Source of the DNA: Aliagarivorans marinus DSM 23064
Lineage (GTDB): Bacteria; Pseudomonadota; Gammaproteobacteria; Enterobacterales; Celerinatantimonadaceae
Length of the DNA: 64,000 bases
NCBI RefSeq assembly: GCF_000429485.1
Contig: NZ_AUBY01000010.1
Location: 1 to 64,000 of the forward strand
Direction: 5' to 3'
The notes below the pieces were generated by a model. The model made no database searches and was not told where the DNA came from. It saw only the letters and a list, made by a program, of their open reading frames with translations. The position numbers and the translations under genes are program-made. How positions within the stretch are numbered: position 1 is the stretch's first letter; each line of letters opens with the position of its first letter. This document shows positions 39,949-48,450 of the stretch, one piece after another.

Positions 39949-41553
39949 ATGCACACTGATACACTCAAGCGCGCCTCCATAGTTCTCACACTGCTACTCG
40001 CAGTGAGCGGCTGTGCCAGTACGTCAACCAATACCGACGATCTCGATGGCCGCTACCTCGATAGCCTTAGCATCAACGCGCTACCGGCCAGTGACAATCC
40101 ATCCCAACGTGAGTTTCCCACCCACGATTTGCTGGCGCTGGAGCAGGTCGAGCAAGAGCTACAACTGATGCTGGATGAGCTACTGAGTCACTGGCCCGGC
40201 ACCATCGCTCTCCCCATCAATGTCAAAGTCAGTGCCGAAAGCCTGTATATGGGCAAAGCCGGCGACGACACCATTTTGCTGAGCCTTGGGCTGATCAGAG
40301 AGGCTCGCTCTAACGACGAGTTGGCCTTTGTACTCAGCCATGAGGCTGCCCATATTCTGATGCAGCATTACGCCAACAACGGCCAGTTCTTCAAAAACCA
40401 GGATCAGCAGATGGCTTTTGTATCTGAATTGGCAGTGTTTGCGTTACAGCTGGAGGATGTTGGCCTAGATAACGAGCAGGCCCTGAGCGAGTCAGCCGAG
40501 AAGTCGACCCGACGAACCCTACGCAGTCAGCAGGCCTTGGCCCACGCCAATCAAAACCTGTTCAGTAGCTCGCTGTCGCGTCAGCAGGAAGATCAGGCCG
40601 ATTTGATTGCCATCGACCTGATGAGTGCAGCGGGTTACTCGCCCAAGGCCTTCCAACCGGTGATGCACAAGCTCTCGCTCGCCTACAAAGAAAACGAAGC
40701 GCGCCGCCAAGCCCGACAACAGCAGCAACAGGGCTTTATTGAGGCAATGGGCGCCAATGCAGCAGACGACAATGAGTTTACCGAGATTGCCAAACTGATG
40801 GCCATCGATGTGGGCGCACGGATACTCAACGGCTCCGCCGCCACTCACTACCCACCCGAGCAGCGCAGTGCCAAACTGCAGCGCTATATTGATAAAGCCT
40901 ACCCAGCAGCAGCGCCAATCGGCAGCCGCAACGTGGTTTGGCAAAACCCGCTCTCCCCCTTTAGCCTTGAGGCGGTCGGTCGCTATCAACTGACCCAGCA
41001 AAGTTTGCTGGCAGAGCAGCGCGAGCTGGCAGCAAGTACGCTTGCGTTAGCCCAATTTCAGGGCGAAAGCGACAACTGGTACCCTAATCTGGTCAGCGCT
41101 CAGTTTTATCAGCAGCAAGGAGAGAGTGCGCGCGCTGCTGCCAGCCTGGCTAAGATCACCCATTGGCAGGGCTGCTCTATTCAAAGCTATATATTGGCCA
41201 GCCAACTACTCCGCCAACAAAACCAGTTTGACCAAGCCTACGCCCTGTTAAAACAGGCACAAACGGATATCGGCAACGCCACCCCGTTCTATCCCGAGCT
41301 AATAGTGATACACCGCGAGCGAGGCGATGATGTTGCCATGCAGCAGGCCCTAGACGACTGCCAGCAGCAGCTACAAGATAAGGCCAATGACTGCTTTCTG
41401 GCGGCTGGCCTACAGGCAACCGCAGCAGGGGGCGCCACACCGCAGCCGGTGGCTAACGAGAGCAGCGAAGATGGACTGGCTAGTGGCTTGGAATCGTTCG
41501 AGAACAGCGTGGAAGAGGTGGGCAATAAGTTAAAGGATCTGTTTTCTTTCTGA
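39949..41553 (+). CDS. M48-family peptidase lipoprotein
   Basis: The 534-residue protein begins with a lipoprotein signal (ASIVLTLLLAVSGC, lipobox LAVSGC). The zincin domain has HEAAH at 131-135 and the downstream QEDQADLIAIDLM block with the third ligand E. TPR-like repeats fill the C-terminal half. The layout matches the BepA/LoiP-type outer-membrane quality-control proteases. It is the last gene of the CHASE2 operon and is followed by a strong hairpin. Confidence 0.88.
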   Translation: MHTDTLKRASIVLTLLLAVSGCASTSTNTDDLDGRYLDSLSINALPASDNPSQREFPTHDLLALEQVEQELQLMLDELLSHWPGTIALPINVKVSAESLYMGKAGDDTILLSLGLIREARSNDELAFVLSHEAAHILMQHYANNGQFFKNQDQQMAFVSELAVFALQLEDVGLDNEQALSESAEKSTRRTLRSQQALAHANQNLFSSSLSRQQEDQADLIAIDLMSAAGYSPKAFQPVMHKLSLAYKENEARRQARQQQQQGFIEAMGANAADDNEFTEIAKLMAIDVGARILNGSAATHYPPEQRSAKLQRYIDKAYPAAAPIGSRNVVWQNPLSPFSLEAVGRYQLTQQSLLAEQRELAASTLALAQFQGESDNWYPNLVSAQFYQQQGESARAAASLAKITHWQGCSIQSYILASQLLRQQNQFDQAYALLKQAQTDIGNATPFYPELIVIHRERGDDVAMQQALDDCQQQLQDKANDCFLAAGLQATAAGGATPQPVANESSEDGLASGLESFENSVEEVGNKLKDLFSF

Positions 41554-41582
41554 TCGGCCAGGGCTGATTTATCGCTATGCTT

Positions 41583-41620
41583 ATCTGCAAAAAGGGCGCA
41601 CCAGTGCCCTTTTTGCAGAT
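41583..41620. terminator. Bidirectional terminator
   Basis: ATCTGCAAAAAGGGC pairs perfectly with its complement across an 8-base loop; A and T tracts within the stem serve convergent genes on both sides (M48 lipoprotein and the ABM-like gene). Confidence 0.8.
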
Positions 41621-41627
41621 ATCGCGA

Positions 41628-41987
41628 CTACTTTTGGTAGCGCTTCATACTCATGGTCTCGGCATCCAGATGCGACATAAAATTCGCGGCAGCCGGTGCG
41701 CCCATAAAGCTATTCATTGAGGCGTCAGCATCTTCGATGCTGGCCCAGTGAACCACCACCAGCCACACACCATCTTCGCTATAAGCAGTCTCCCTTGAAA
41801 GAAAGCCCGGCTGCTTTGATACATGGTCGACCTCTACCGCTTTATCAAGCGGGGCAAACTGCTCTGCGCTAACGCCCTCTTTCAGTTTAAAGGTGGCAAT
41901 CTCAATTACCTCAGCGTTGACGCTCCATCCCGCTAAGCTCAGTGCCAGCCCTAAGGCGATGGTTTTTACTTGTTTGATGATCTGCAT
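41628..41987 (-). CDS. Exported antibiotic-biosynthesis-monooxygenase-like protein
   Basis: The 119-residue protein has a signal peptide (KTIALGLALSLAGWSVNA) followed by an ABM-type dimeric alpha-beta barrel (VIEIATFKLKEGVSAEQF ... GFLSRETAYSEDGVWLVVVHW). Such domains bind or oxidise quinone-like compounds; a periplasmic version is less common. AAGGAG precedes the ATG. The tandem SnoaL-like gene lies upstream with a 27-bp gap, suggesting one transcript. Confidence 0.8.
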   Translation of the reverse strand: MQIIKQVKTIALGLALSLAGWSVNAEVIEIATFKLKEGVSAEQFAPLDKAVEVDHVSKQPGFLSRETAYSEDGVWLVVVHWASIEDADASMNSFMGAPAAANFMSHLDAETMSMKRYQK

Positions 41988-42014
41988 GGTTATCTCCTTA
42001 CGCTCGCGCCGAGT

Positions 42015-42878
42015 TTATTGAAAGCCAAATTTGCCGTTGTCGTTCTTCCACTCCGCTTGGGGTGGGATCACCTCGATGGTGTCCCAGTGCTCGACAATCT
42101 TGCCGTCGGCCACGCGGAACAGGTCATAGAACGAGACATGTTGGTTAAGGAACTGCCCTTCGCTCACCGATAGCACAAAGTTGCCCTCGCCAATCACCAA
42201 GTGATTGGTGGTGTACACCATCGGCATGCCTTGTTCAGCCAACGCGGCCAAGGCAGCTCCCAGCCCACTCAAACCATCGGCCACGGCGGTATTGTGCTGC
42301 AGGTAGTCTTCGTCATTGGGGCCGATAAACTCGCCGATGCGCGCCATATTGCCTTCCAGCAGGATGGTTTTCACAAAGTCAGCCACCAGCGCTTTGTTGG
42401 CGTCGGTCTTGTCGATATCGCTAATCTCGGAGGCTCCATCAAACTGGGTGCGGCCGCTTGGATTGGGCTCGGCGACTTCTTGCAGGTTGTCCCAATGCTC
42501 AACAATCAGGCCATCTTCAAAGCGGAAGATGTCGAAGCCAGCCTTAGGGCCGAAGAAGTTGTACTCGGTGTGCAGCGCCACGTAGTCGCCATCTTCAATG
42601 GTGCGCACGACCTTGGCGCGCGCCGAACCTTCCGGCAGCATCTGCAGCACTTCGCCAAAACCTGCCAGACCATCGGCCACGCCTAAGTTGTGCTGGGTAT
42701 AGTTTTGCGGGTTGATATACGCGATGGCGCTTGGGTCGCCGGTTTCGATGCTCTCAATCACCGCAACGGCTTTGTCGCGATTACTTAAGCTTTGCTCTGC
42801 CAAGGCGGAGCCCATGCTAAGGCTGCCTAGTCCTACTGCTAGCAGGGTGTATTTCAAGGTGCTTACTACTGGCTTCAT
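42015..42878 (-). CDS. Exported protein with two SnoaL-like domains
   Basis: The 287-residue protein has a signal peptide and two copies of a SnoaL/NTF2-like domain. The first contains YTQHNLGVADGLAGF and EDGLIVEHWDNLQEV; the second contains YLQHNTAVADGLSGL and ADGKIVEHWDTIEVI. The matching blocks show internal duplication. These cone-shaped folds are used by cyclases, isomerases and binding proteins. The ATG at 42878 follows GAGGA. It is probably cotranscribed with the ABM-like gene and may be controlled by the AraC protein upstream. Confidence 0.85.
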   Translation of the reverse strand: MKPVVSTLKYTLLAVGLGSLSMGSALAEQSLSNRDKAVAVIESIETGDPSAIAYINPQNYTQHNLGVADGLAGFGEVLQMLPEGSARAKVVRTIEDGDYVALHTEYNFFGPKAGFDIFRFEDGLIVEHWDNLQEVAEPNPSGRTQFDGASEISDIDKTDANKALVADFVKTILLEGNMARIGEFIGPNDEDYLQHNTAVADGLSGLGAALAALAEQGMPMVYTTNHLVIGEGNFVLSVSEGQFLNQHVSFYDLFRVADGKIVEHWDTIEVIPPQAEWKNDNGKFGFQ

Positions 42879-42988
42879 TGCTGCGTCCTCTTGTTTGCAA
42901 TGCAACCAATACTAGAGGGCATCGAAGCAGCCTACCGTGTGGAAATAGGCCGAAAAATGGTAAAAGTCGAACGGCTTAGCAGGCGAGC

Positions 42989-43888
42989 CTAGGCACTTTC
43001 CCCAAAACAACGCTGAAACTGCGCCGGGGTTTGCTGGGTGTGCTTTTTAAAGTACTTCACGAAGTTGCTGGCATCTTCAAACCCCAGCTGATAGGCCAGC
43101 TGCTGGGAGTTGCTCTGGCTGACCACCAGCTGGCGCTTAATCTCAATCACGGTAAAGGCATCGATCAGCTGTTTGGCGGTTTGGCCGGTGGCCTGTTTGC
43201 AGACTTGGTTAAGGGTTTTGTAGGTGGTGTGCAGCTGTTGGGCGTACCAGTTGGCATCGCGGGTTTGGGTAAAGCGTTCTTGCAGCAGCCCCATAAACCG
43301 AGAGAAGGCTTCGCTGCGGGTGTTGGCCAACTGCTCGCCGTTTACCAAGGGCTGCTGGCGACGCAGCATAAGCGACAGCGCCGAGAACAGGTACATGGTA
43401 ATCAGTGGGTCGGGCTGGGCCAGCGCCGTTTCGGTGGTTAGCTCGGCTACTAAGTTATCGCAGCGTTGGCGGGTGCCGGGTTCGAGGCGAATCAGCGGGT
43501 TGTAGCTGGGATTTAAGTGAGTGGGTGTGTAGTTGGGCAAGCGCATATTGGCGTGCACCTGATCCAAAAATGCTTGGGTAAACACCAACAGCTTGCCCTC
43601 TAGGGAAGAGCTGAAACTAAAAGCGTGTACCTGCTCGCGTTGGATAACCAGAGCATCGCCAACATGCAAAGAATAATCGACAAAATCCACCTGATGGTGG
43701 CCCCTCCCCCCGGTGATATAGAGCAGCGCAAAGAAGCTGACTCGGTGCGCTTGGCTAGGGTTGTGATCTTCAATATTGCGCTCGCGCAGAGCGCTGAGGT
43801 CGATCACCTCCAGCTCGGCGCTATCCAGCTTTGGATTGTGAAAGGTAACTTGAGGGATTGATGACGGGCTATTCAATGTAACGCGCAC
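42989..43888 (-). CDS. AraC-family regulator
   Basis: The 299-residue protein has a cupin-like N-terminal domain (SLHVGDALVIQREQVHAFSF) and a C-terminal AraC helix-turn-helix (about 205-295: YKTLNQVCKQATGQTAKQL ... LAYQLGFEDASNFVKYFKKH). It lies just upstream of the SnoaL/ABM pair in the same direction and is their likely regulator. Confidence 0.9.
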   Translation of the reverse strand: MRVTLNSPSSIPQVTFHNPKLDSAELEVIDLSALRERNIEDHNPSQAHRVSFFALLYITGGRGHHQVDFVDYSLHVGDALVIQREQVHAFSFSSSLEGKLLVFTQAFLDQVHANMRLPNYTPTHLNPSYNPLIRLEPGTRQRCDNLVAELTTETALAQPDPLITMYLFSALSLMLRRQQPLVNGEQLANTRSEAFSRFMGLLQERFTQTRDANWYAQQLHTTYKTLNQVCKQATGQTAKQLIDAFTVIEIKRQLVVSQSNSQQLAYQLGFEDASNFVKYFKKHTQQTPAQFQRCFGESA

Positions 43889-43953
43889 TCCTTGGCAAAC
43901 TCACAGTGCAATGTTAGCAGATCGCCCGACTCATCGAGCCCCACAATTAAGGG

Positions 43954-44391
43954 CTAGTCGCGGCGCATACTGACCAAATCGATGCCCGCCGCAAAGCCAT
44001 CCTTGGTGACCTTGAGCACGCGAAAGCCCTGTTTGGCATAAAAGCCTTGGGTATGTTGCGAGGTTTCGAGCTCGACGGCCAGCTTGGGGAAGCGCTGGGA
44101 TATCAGCGATAAACGATGCTCGGTCAGTTGCCGGCCCAGCCCTTGGCTATGCCACTCGCGCTGCACCATTCCCCAGGTCATCACCACTCGCTCACCGCGC
44201 GGCGCAAAGCCGCCGCAGGCAACGATTTGCTCGTCGAGCAAGCCGACAAAGTAGTCGCTGGTGAGTGCATCACCTTCCAGAAACTCGGCGAACTCTGCCT
44301 GTTCATAGTCGGCAAAGTAGCGCCCAACATTACTGACAAACACCCTTAGGCAAGCCTGCTTATGGGTGGGCTGATAGCGAATAATCTGCAT
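43954..44391 (-). CDS. GNAT-family N-acetyltransferase
   Basis: The 145-residue protein has the GNAT acetyl-CoA motif QREWHSQGLGRQLTEHRL and the following SQHTQGFYAKQGF strand-helix. It acetylates an unknown amine. The ATG at 44391 was chosen because the longer reading overlaps the upstream membrane protein. It probably forms an operon with that gene (17-bp gap). Confidence 0.85.
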   Translation of the reverse strand: MQIIRYQPTHKQACLRVFVSNVGRYFADYEQAEFAEFLEGDALTSDYFVGLLDEQIVACGGFAPRGERVVMTWGMVQREWHSQGLGRQLTEHRLSLISQRFPKLAVELETSQHTQGFYAKQGFRVLKVTKDGFAAGIDLVSMRRD

Positions 44392-44407
44392 CTGTCGAAG
44401 GTATCCG

Positions 44408-44875
44408 TTAGCTGGTGCCATGGTGATTCTCGGCATTGATTGACTCAACAATCTGGTTGATACGGTAGTTGATGTACAAGTCGGTGAAAACAAAGGTCCA
44501 CAGGCCATGGAACCACAACTGGCGATCGCTCGGCAAAAAGTTAAAAGCCCGGTTCAGCCGATTACGCGCTTGAAAGGCCCACACTAGCAGCAGGACTCCG
44601 AATATCAATGAATGCGCATCATCCAGCATCAGGTAGGCTGGCTGATCAGAAAAGTTGATGGCCAGAAAATAGGTGACAGGGCTTAGCCAGCCGACGATAA
44701 AGATACTATCCACCAGACGCTGGCCGATCGGCGGCAGGTCGTGCTCCAGGGTATTTATCTTGTTGCTCAGTTGGCGCACATAGTAGCCGGCATACACCCC
44801 GAGGGTGAACAAGGTATAGAAAAACAGCTGCCAAGTACTCATGGAGTACAGTGGCTTGAAATCCTCTTTGGTCAT
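44408..44875 (-). CDS. Small membrane protein (DUF4234-like)
   Basis: The 155-residue protein has about four hydrophobic segments and starts STWQLFFYTLFTLGVYAGYY, the kind of beginning seen in DUF4234 proteins, with a repeated YINYRINQIVE end. No function is known. AGGAG precedes the ATG. Confidence 0.7.
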   Translation of the reverse strand: MTKEDFKPLYSMSTWQLFFYTLFTLGVYAGYYVRQLSNKINTLEHDLPPIGQRLVDSIFIVGWLSPVTYFLAINFSDQPAYLMLDDAHSLIFGVLLLVWAFQARNRLNRAFNFLPSDRQLWFHGLWTFVFTDLYINYRINQIVESINAENHHGTS

Positions 44876-45050
44876 CAAGGCTCCTGGTTCAAATCATCTC
44901 GCCGCCCGTTATGCGCGAAGAGTCTTTTCTCGTCAAGTAGTTAAGCATTGCCCGAAAGCGAAAATGAGACCAGCTCAGAGAAACAGTCGTCAGGGAGAAG
45001 CACACTGTGCTAACAAAACTGCTTGCATCTTAACCAAGGCAGATCTACAT

Positions 45051-45070
45051 TAATCGTCATTCGACGATTA
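45051..45070. promoter_or_regulatory. ArsR operator 1 (upstream of arsR)
   Basis: TAATCGTC-ATTC-GACGATTA is a perfect palindrome with 8-bp arms, 12 bp before the arsR start. The same arms and 4-bp spacing recur before acr3 at 45435. Confidence 0.75.
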
Positions 45071-45082
45071 ACGGTAATAACC

Positions 45083-45394
45083 ATGTCAAACTGCCAGAAT
45101 ACACTCACTCTCGAAAGCGCAGATCCGGCGCTGGAAGAAGAGATCGCCAAGTTCGCCAAGGCCATCGCTCACCCAGCGCGGGTTCGCCTGCTGAAGGTGT
45201 TATCTGAAGGTGGCTGCCTGGGCTCTGACTTGGTTGATCAGCTGGAGCTGGCACAATCAACGGTATCTGAGCACCTGCGGATACTGAAAAACTCAGGCTT
45301 GGTCGATGCCGAAGTCCAGCACCCGCGCACCTGCTTTAGCCTCAATGCCGAAGCGTGGGCACGTTTTAAAACCCTGATGCACTACTTCGACTAG
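45083..45394 (+). CDS. arsR: ArsR-family arsenic-responsive repressor
   Basis: The 103-residue winged-helix repressor has the ArsR core KAIAHPARVRLLKVLSEGG and QSTVSEHLRILKNSGLV. The classical ELCVCDL metal site is absent: cysteines are at 4, 45 and 84, so the arsenite site must be arranged differently. It precedes acr3 and has palindromic operators before itself and before acr3. Arsenite should lift repression. Confidence 0.88.
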   Translation: MSNCQNTLTLESADPALEEEIAKFAKAIAHPARVRLLKVLSEGGCLGSDLVDQLELAQSTVSEHLRILKNSGLVDAEVQHPRTCFSLNAEAWARFKTLMHYFD

Positions 45395-45434
45395 CGGAAG
45401 CTGAGAGCAATCCATGGGCTTGTTCTCACTCCTT

Positions 45435-45454
45435 GAATCGTCTTTCGACGATAA
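45435..45454. promoter_or_regulatory. ArsR operator 2 (upstream of acr3)
   Basis: ATCGTC-TTTC-GACGAT repeats the arm and spacing of the site before arsR and lies 50 bp before the acr3 start, so acr3 probably also has its own controlled promoter. Confidence 0.7.
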
Positions 45455-45504
45455 ACGCTTACCAATAACTTTACGCAACTATCAAACTGTAAGGAGCCAC
45501 TAAG

Positions 45505-46527
45505 ATGGGCATTTTTGAGCGTTACCTAAGCCTGTGGGTTGCACTGGCGATGTTGCTGGGCTTGCTGCTTGGAAGCCTGGCTCCCGATGCCTTTACCCTA
45601 CTGGGAGGGCTGGAGTACGCCAGCATCAACTTCGTGATTGCGGTGCTGATCTGGCTGATGATCTACCCGATGATGATGCAGATTGATTTCAGCGCGGTGA
45701 AGAACATCCACCGCCGCCCCAAAGGGCTGATTGTCACGCTAACGGTAAACTGGCTGATCAAACCCTTCACCATGGCGCTGATTGCGATTGCCTTTATCCG
45801 CTATCTGTTTGGCGACCTCACCGGCCTTATTAGCCCGGAGTTGGGGAACGAGTATATTGCCGGGATGATCTTGCTCGGTGTCGCCCCTTGTACCGCCATG
45901 GTGTTCGTCTGGAGCCAGCTTACCGACGGCGACCCCAACTACACCTTGGTGCAAGTGGCCATCAACGACCTGATTATGGTGTTCGCCTTCGCACCGATTG
46001 CCGCCTTGCTGTTGGGCGTGACCGACATTAGCGTGCCGTGGGACACCCTGCTGCTGGCAGTGGTGTTGTACATTGTGGTGCCGCTGTTGGCTGGATTGCT
46101 GACCCGACGAGTACTGCGTAGCGGCGCACAGCTGGCTGCGTGGGGAAGCAAGATAAAACCGCTGTCGGTGGTGGGCCTTATCAGCACCGTAGTGCTGCTA
46201 TTCGGCTTTCAGGCCCAGCGCATATTAGCCAATCCGCTGGATATCGCCCTGATTGCGATCCCGCTGACCATACAAACCGTGCTGATCTTCGCCATCAGCT
46301 ATGTGTGGATGCAGCGCTGGCGCGAGCCACACAATGTGGCCGCCCCGGGCAGTATGATTGGCGCCTCTAACTTCTTCGAGCTGGCAGTCGCTGTAGCCAT
46401 CAGCCTGTTTGGCTTGCATTCAGGCGCAGCATTAGCAACAGTGGTGGGCGTATTGGTTGAGGTACCGCTGATGCTGGCCTTGGTCAGTTATGCCAATCGC
46501 ACTCGTTATCGCTTCCAAACAGCCTAG
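45505..46527 (+). CDS. acr3: ACR3-family arsenite efflux transporter
   Basis: The 340-residue protein has ten predicted transmembrane helices and the ACR3 signature [15 protein letters not shown] with the essential cysteine at 129. It pumps arsenite out of the cell. An AAGGAG site precedes the ATG. A MITE copy begins three bases after its stop codon. No arsenate reductase or arsH gene is beside it. Confidence 0.94.
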   Translation: MGIFERYLSLWVALAMLLGLLLGSLAPDAFTLLGGLEYASINFVIAVLIWLMIYPMMMQIDFSAVKNIHRRPKGLIVTLTVNWLIKPFTMALIAIAFIRYLFGDLTGLISPELGNEYIAGMILLGVAPCTAMVFVWSQLTDGDPNYTLVQVAINDLIMVFAFAPIAALLLGVTDISVPWDTLLLAVVLYIVVPLLAGLLTRRVLRSGAQLAAWGSKIKPLSVVGLISTVVLLFGFQAQRILANPLDIALIAIPLTIQTVLIFAISYVWMQRWREPHNVAAPGSMIGASNFFELAVAVAISLFGLHSGAALATVVGVLVEVPLMLALVSYANRTRYRFQTA

Positions 46528-46530
46528 GTA

Positions 46531-46772
46531 TACCCGAACAACCTCAAGATGCAGGATTCAGAGGCGCACAATGTCCATAGGGCGAGGCGAAAATACGAAG
46601 GAATGATGACTCATTTCGAATGTTTTCAACGAAGAACTATGGACAATGAGCGTCTCCCGAAGGGCGAGTTTACCCGACCCTCATACTGCGTTACCGCTCC
46701 TTGATTTAGACCACTAAATCGGCGGAGCAGTGCCTTGCCTGAGGGTCGGGTAAATCTCGCTGAACAAGCATT
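46531..46772. mobile_element. MITE copy 2, lacking one terminal repeat
   Basis: It starts with TACCCGAAC after a TA (46529-46530) and runs, in the opposite orientation to copy 1, through the nested palindromic module and the conserved body. Similarity stops near 46772, where the second terminal repeat is replaced by unrelated sequence. It lies between acr3 and the EamA gene. Confidence 0.78.
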
Positions 46773-46824
46773 TTGCTTGCCGATAGCCTTCTCAAGGAAC
46801 GAACTATCCACGCAAGGAACCTAC

Positions 46825-47706
46825 GTGAGTCAACGAAATCGCCGCAACTCTGCCACAGCCATCGGCAGCATCTCCATTGTACTTTGGGGCACACTCGCCC
46901 TGTTTACCCGCCTAACTGACGGGCAGATCCCACCGTTTCAATTGATGGCGATGACCTTCTTCATCGCCTTTCTACTGATGAGTGTTCGTTGGTGGAAACA
47001 AGGCCAACTAGGTTTAAACCACTTACGTCAATCTCGCTGGGCATGGGCGCTTGGAGTGAGTGGTTACTTCGGTTATCACTTCTGTTATTTCAAGGCAATG
47101 AGTCTGGCACCTGCGGTAGAGGTGAGCCTACTGGCCTACCTGTGGCCGCTGCTTATCGTACTGTTCTCAAGCCTGCTGCCCGGCGAGCAGTTTCGCCCGG
47201 CGATGTTACTCGGGGCGCTACTGGCACTGGTCGGTTGCTGGCTGCTCATCGGCGGCGAGCAACAAGGCTTTAATCAGCAGTATCTCGGCGGTTACCTGTT
47301 AGCGCTGGCCTGCGCCCTACTCTGGTCCGGTTATTCGGTACTAAGCCGCTTGGTGAAGCAAGTTCCCACCGATGCGGTGGGCTGGTTTTGCTTGGTTACC
47401 GCCGTGCTGGCCATGCTGTGCCACCTGTTTTGGGAAGAGACGGTATGGCCCGCCAATGCAATCCAATGGCTCGGGGTTATCGGCTTAGGGCTTGGGCCAG
47501 TGGGGATCGCCTTCTTCACCTGGGACTACGGAGTGAAGCACGGCAACATTCAGCTACTGGGGGTACTGGCATACTCAGCGCCCCTGATATCGGTGCTACT
47601 ACTGCTGGCGATTGGCGAGGCAACCGCCAGCATCAGCCTAGCGCTGGCTTGTGCTGCCATTGTTGGCGGCTCGTTGTTAGCAGGGCTAACTAAGCGACGA
47701 AGTTAA
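46825..47706 (+). CDS. EamA/DMT-family exporter
   Basis: The 293-residue protein has ten transmembrane helices in two EamA repeats (GSISIVLWGTLALFTRL; the second begins near GYLLALACALLWSGYSVL). YddG-like members export aromatic amino acids. The GTG at 46825 follows AAGGAA; an upstream ATG at 46735 would place 30 extra residues inside the MITE and is unlikely. The last codons lie in a 13-bp tandem repeat. Confidence 0.85.
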   Translation: MSQRNRRNSATAIGSISIVLWGTLALFTRLTDGQIPPFQLMAMTFFIAFLLMSVRWWKQGQLGLNHLRQSRWAWALGVSGYFGYHFCYFKAMSLAPAVEVSLLAYLWPLLIVLFSSLLPGEQFRPAMLLGALLALVGCWLLIGGEQQGFNQQYLGGYLLALACALLWSGYSVLSRLVKQVPTDAVGWFCLVTAVLAMLCHLFWEETVWPANAIQWLGVIGLGLGPVGIAFFTWDYGVKHGNIQLLGVLAYSAPLISVLLLLAIGEATASISLALACAAIVGGSLLAGLTKRRS

Positions 47707-47746
47707 GCGACGAGGTTAAGCGACAAAATTAAGCGAAAAAGTTAAG
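47692..47746 (+). repeat. 13-bp tandem repeat, four units
   Basis: AAGCGACGAAGTT recurs at 47692, 47705 (AAGCGACGAGGTT), 47718 (AAGCGACAAAATT) and 47731 (AAGCGAAAAAGTT). It spans the stop codon of the EamA gene, so the gene end sits inside a slippage-prone minisatellite. Confidence 0.8.
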
Positions 47747-47812
47747 TAGGCTAACTCCTTTACCCCCTTCAGCAGCCTGAAAGTTGCGATCAATGCTGTG
47801 CGACTTGCACAG

Positions 47813-47853
47813 GTAGAACGAATGCTCTACCCTAAGTAGAATATTTGTTCTAC
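47813..47853. promoter_or_regulatory. Two tandem operators for the downstream TetR protein
   Basis: GTAGAACGAATGCTCTAC (47813-47830) and GTAGAATATTTGTTCTAC (47836-47853) are near-palindromes with GTAGAA/TTCTAC arms, centres 23 bp apart, ending 10 bp before the tetR start. Autoregulation is likely. Confidence 0.65.
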
Positions 47854-47863
47854 CTAAGTAACT

Positions 47864-48442
47864 ATGGCCTCCAGCAACCCATCTAGCAACACGCTCAGCC
47901 CTGAGACATCTAATGAGCTCTCAATCGAAGAGCGCATCGCCGCGAATCTTGAGCAGCTGTTCAGCCAACGCGGCTTTGCCGAGCCCAGTGTGGCTGAGCT
48001 TAAAGCCGCCTCAGGGGTGACCATGCGCACCCTCTATCGCTACTTTCCGGCAAAAGAAGCGATGGTGATCGGCGCGCTGGAGCATCGCCAACAGCGCTAT
48101 CTGGCCTTTCTACGCGATGGCCTGCCAGAGGATACTCATCAAGCGGTCGTCCATATCTTCGAGCGCTTGGCGCAGTGGATGCGTGAGGCCGCACCGAATG
48201 GCTGTATGTCCTCGCACGCACTGAGCGCTTTTCCCGACAACTCGGCCATCCAGCAGGCGGTTACAGCACACAAGCAAGCACTGCTTGACCTGCTGCAGGG
48301 CCTGAGCTCTCAGCCCGATATTGGCTATCAATTACTGATTATCCACGAAGGCGCTTCGGCGGCATGGCCGCTCCTTGGCCCGCAAGCCATTGAACACGCC
48401 AGCCAACTGGCCCAAACACTGATAGAAAACAGCTCCCATTGA
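47864..48442 (+). CDS. TetR-family repressor
   Basis: The 192-residue protein has the N-terminal TetR domain (AANLEQLFSQRGFAEPSVAE ... VTMRTLYRYFPAKEAMV) and a helical ligand domain. Two matching palindromes lie just upstream. The MDR oxidoreductase gene starts 8 bp after its stop codon, indicating an autoregulated two-gene operon. Confidence 0.9.
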   Translation: MASSNPSSNTLSPETSNELSIEERIAANLEQLFSQRGFAEPSVAELKAASGVTMRTLYRYFPAKEAMVIGALEHRQQRYLAFLRDGLPEDTHQAVVHIFERLAQWMREAAPNGCMSSHALSAFPDNSAIQQAVTAHKQALLDLLQGLSSQPDIGYQLLIIHEGASAAWPLLGPQAIEHASQLAQTLIENSSH

Positions 48443-48450
48443 GAAAAACC

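Noticed and set aside
46735-46824. N-terminal extension of the EamA protein from an ATG at 46735
   Set aside because: It lies in the MITE and adds non-family residues; the GTG at 46825 has a good ribosome site and gives the normal family length.
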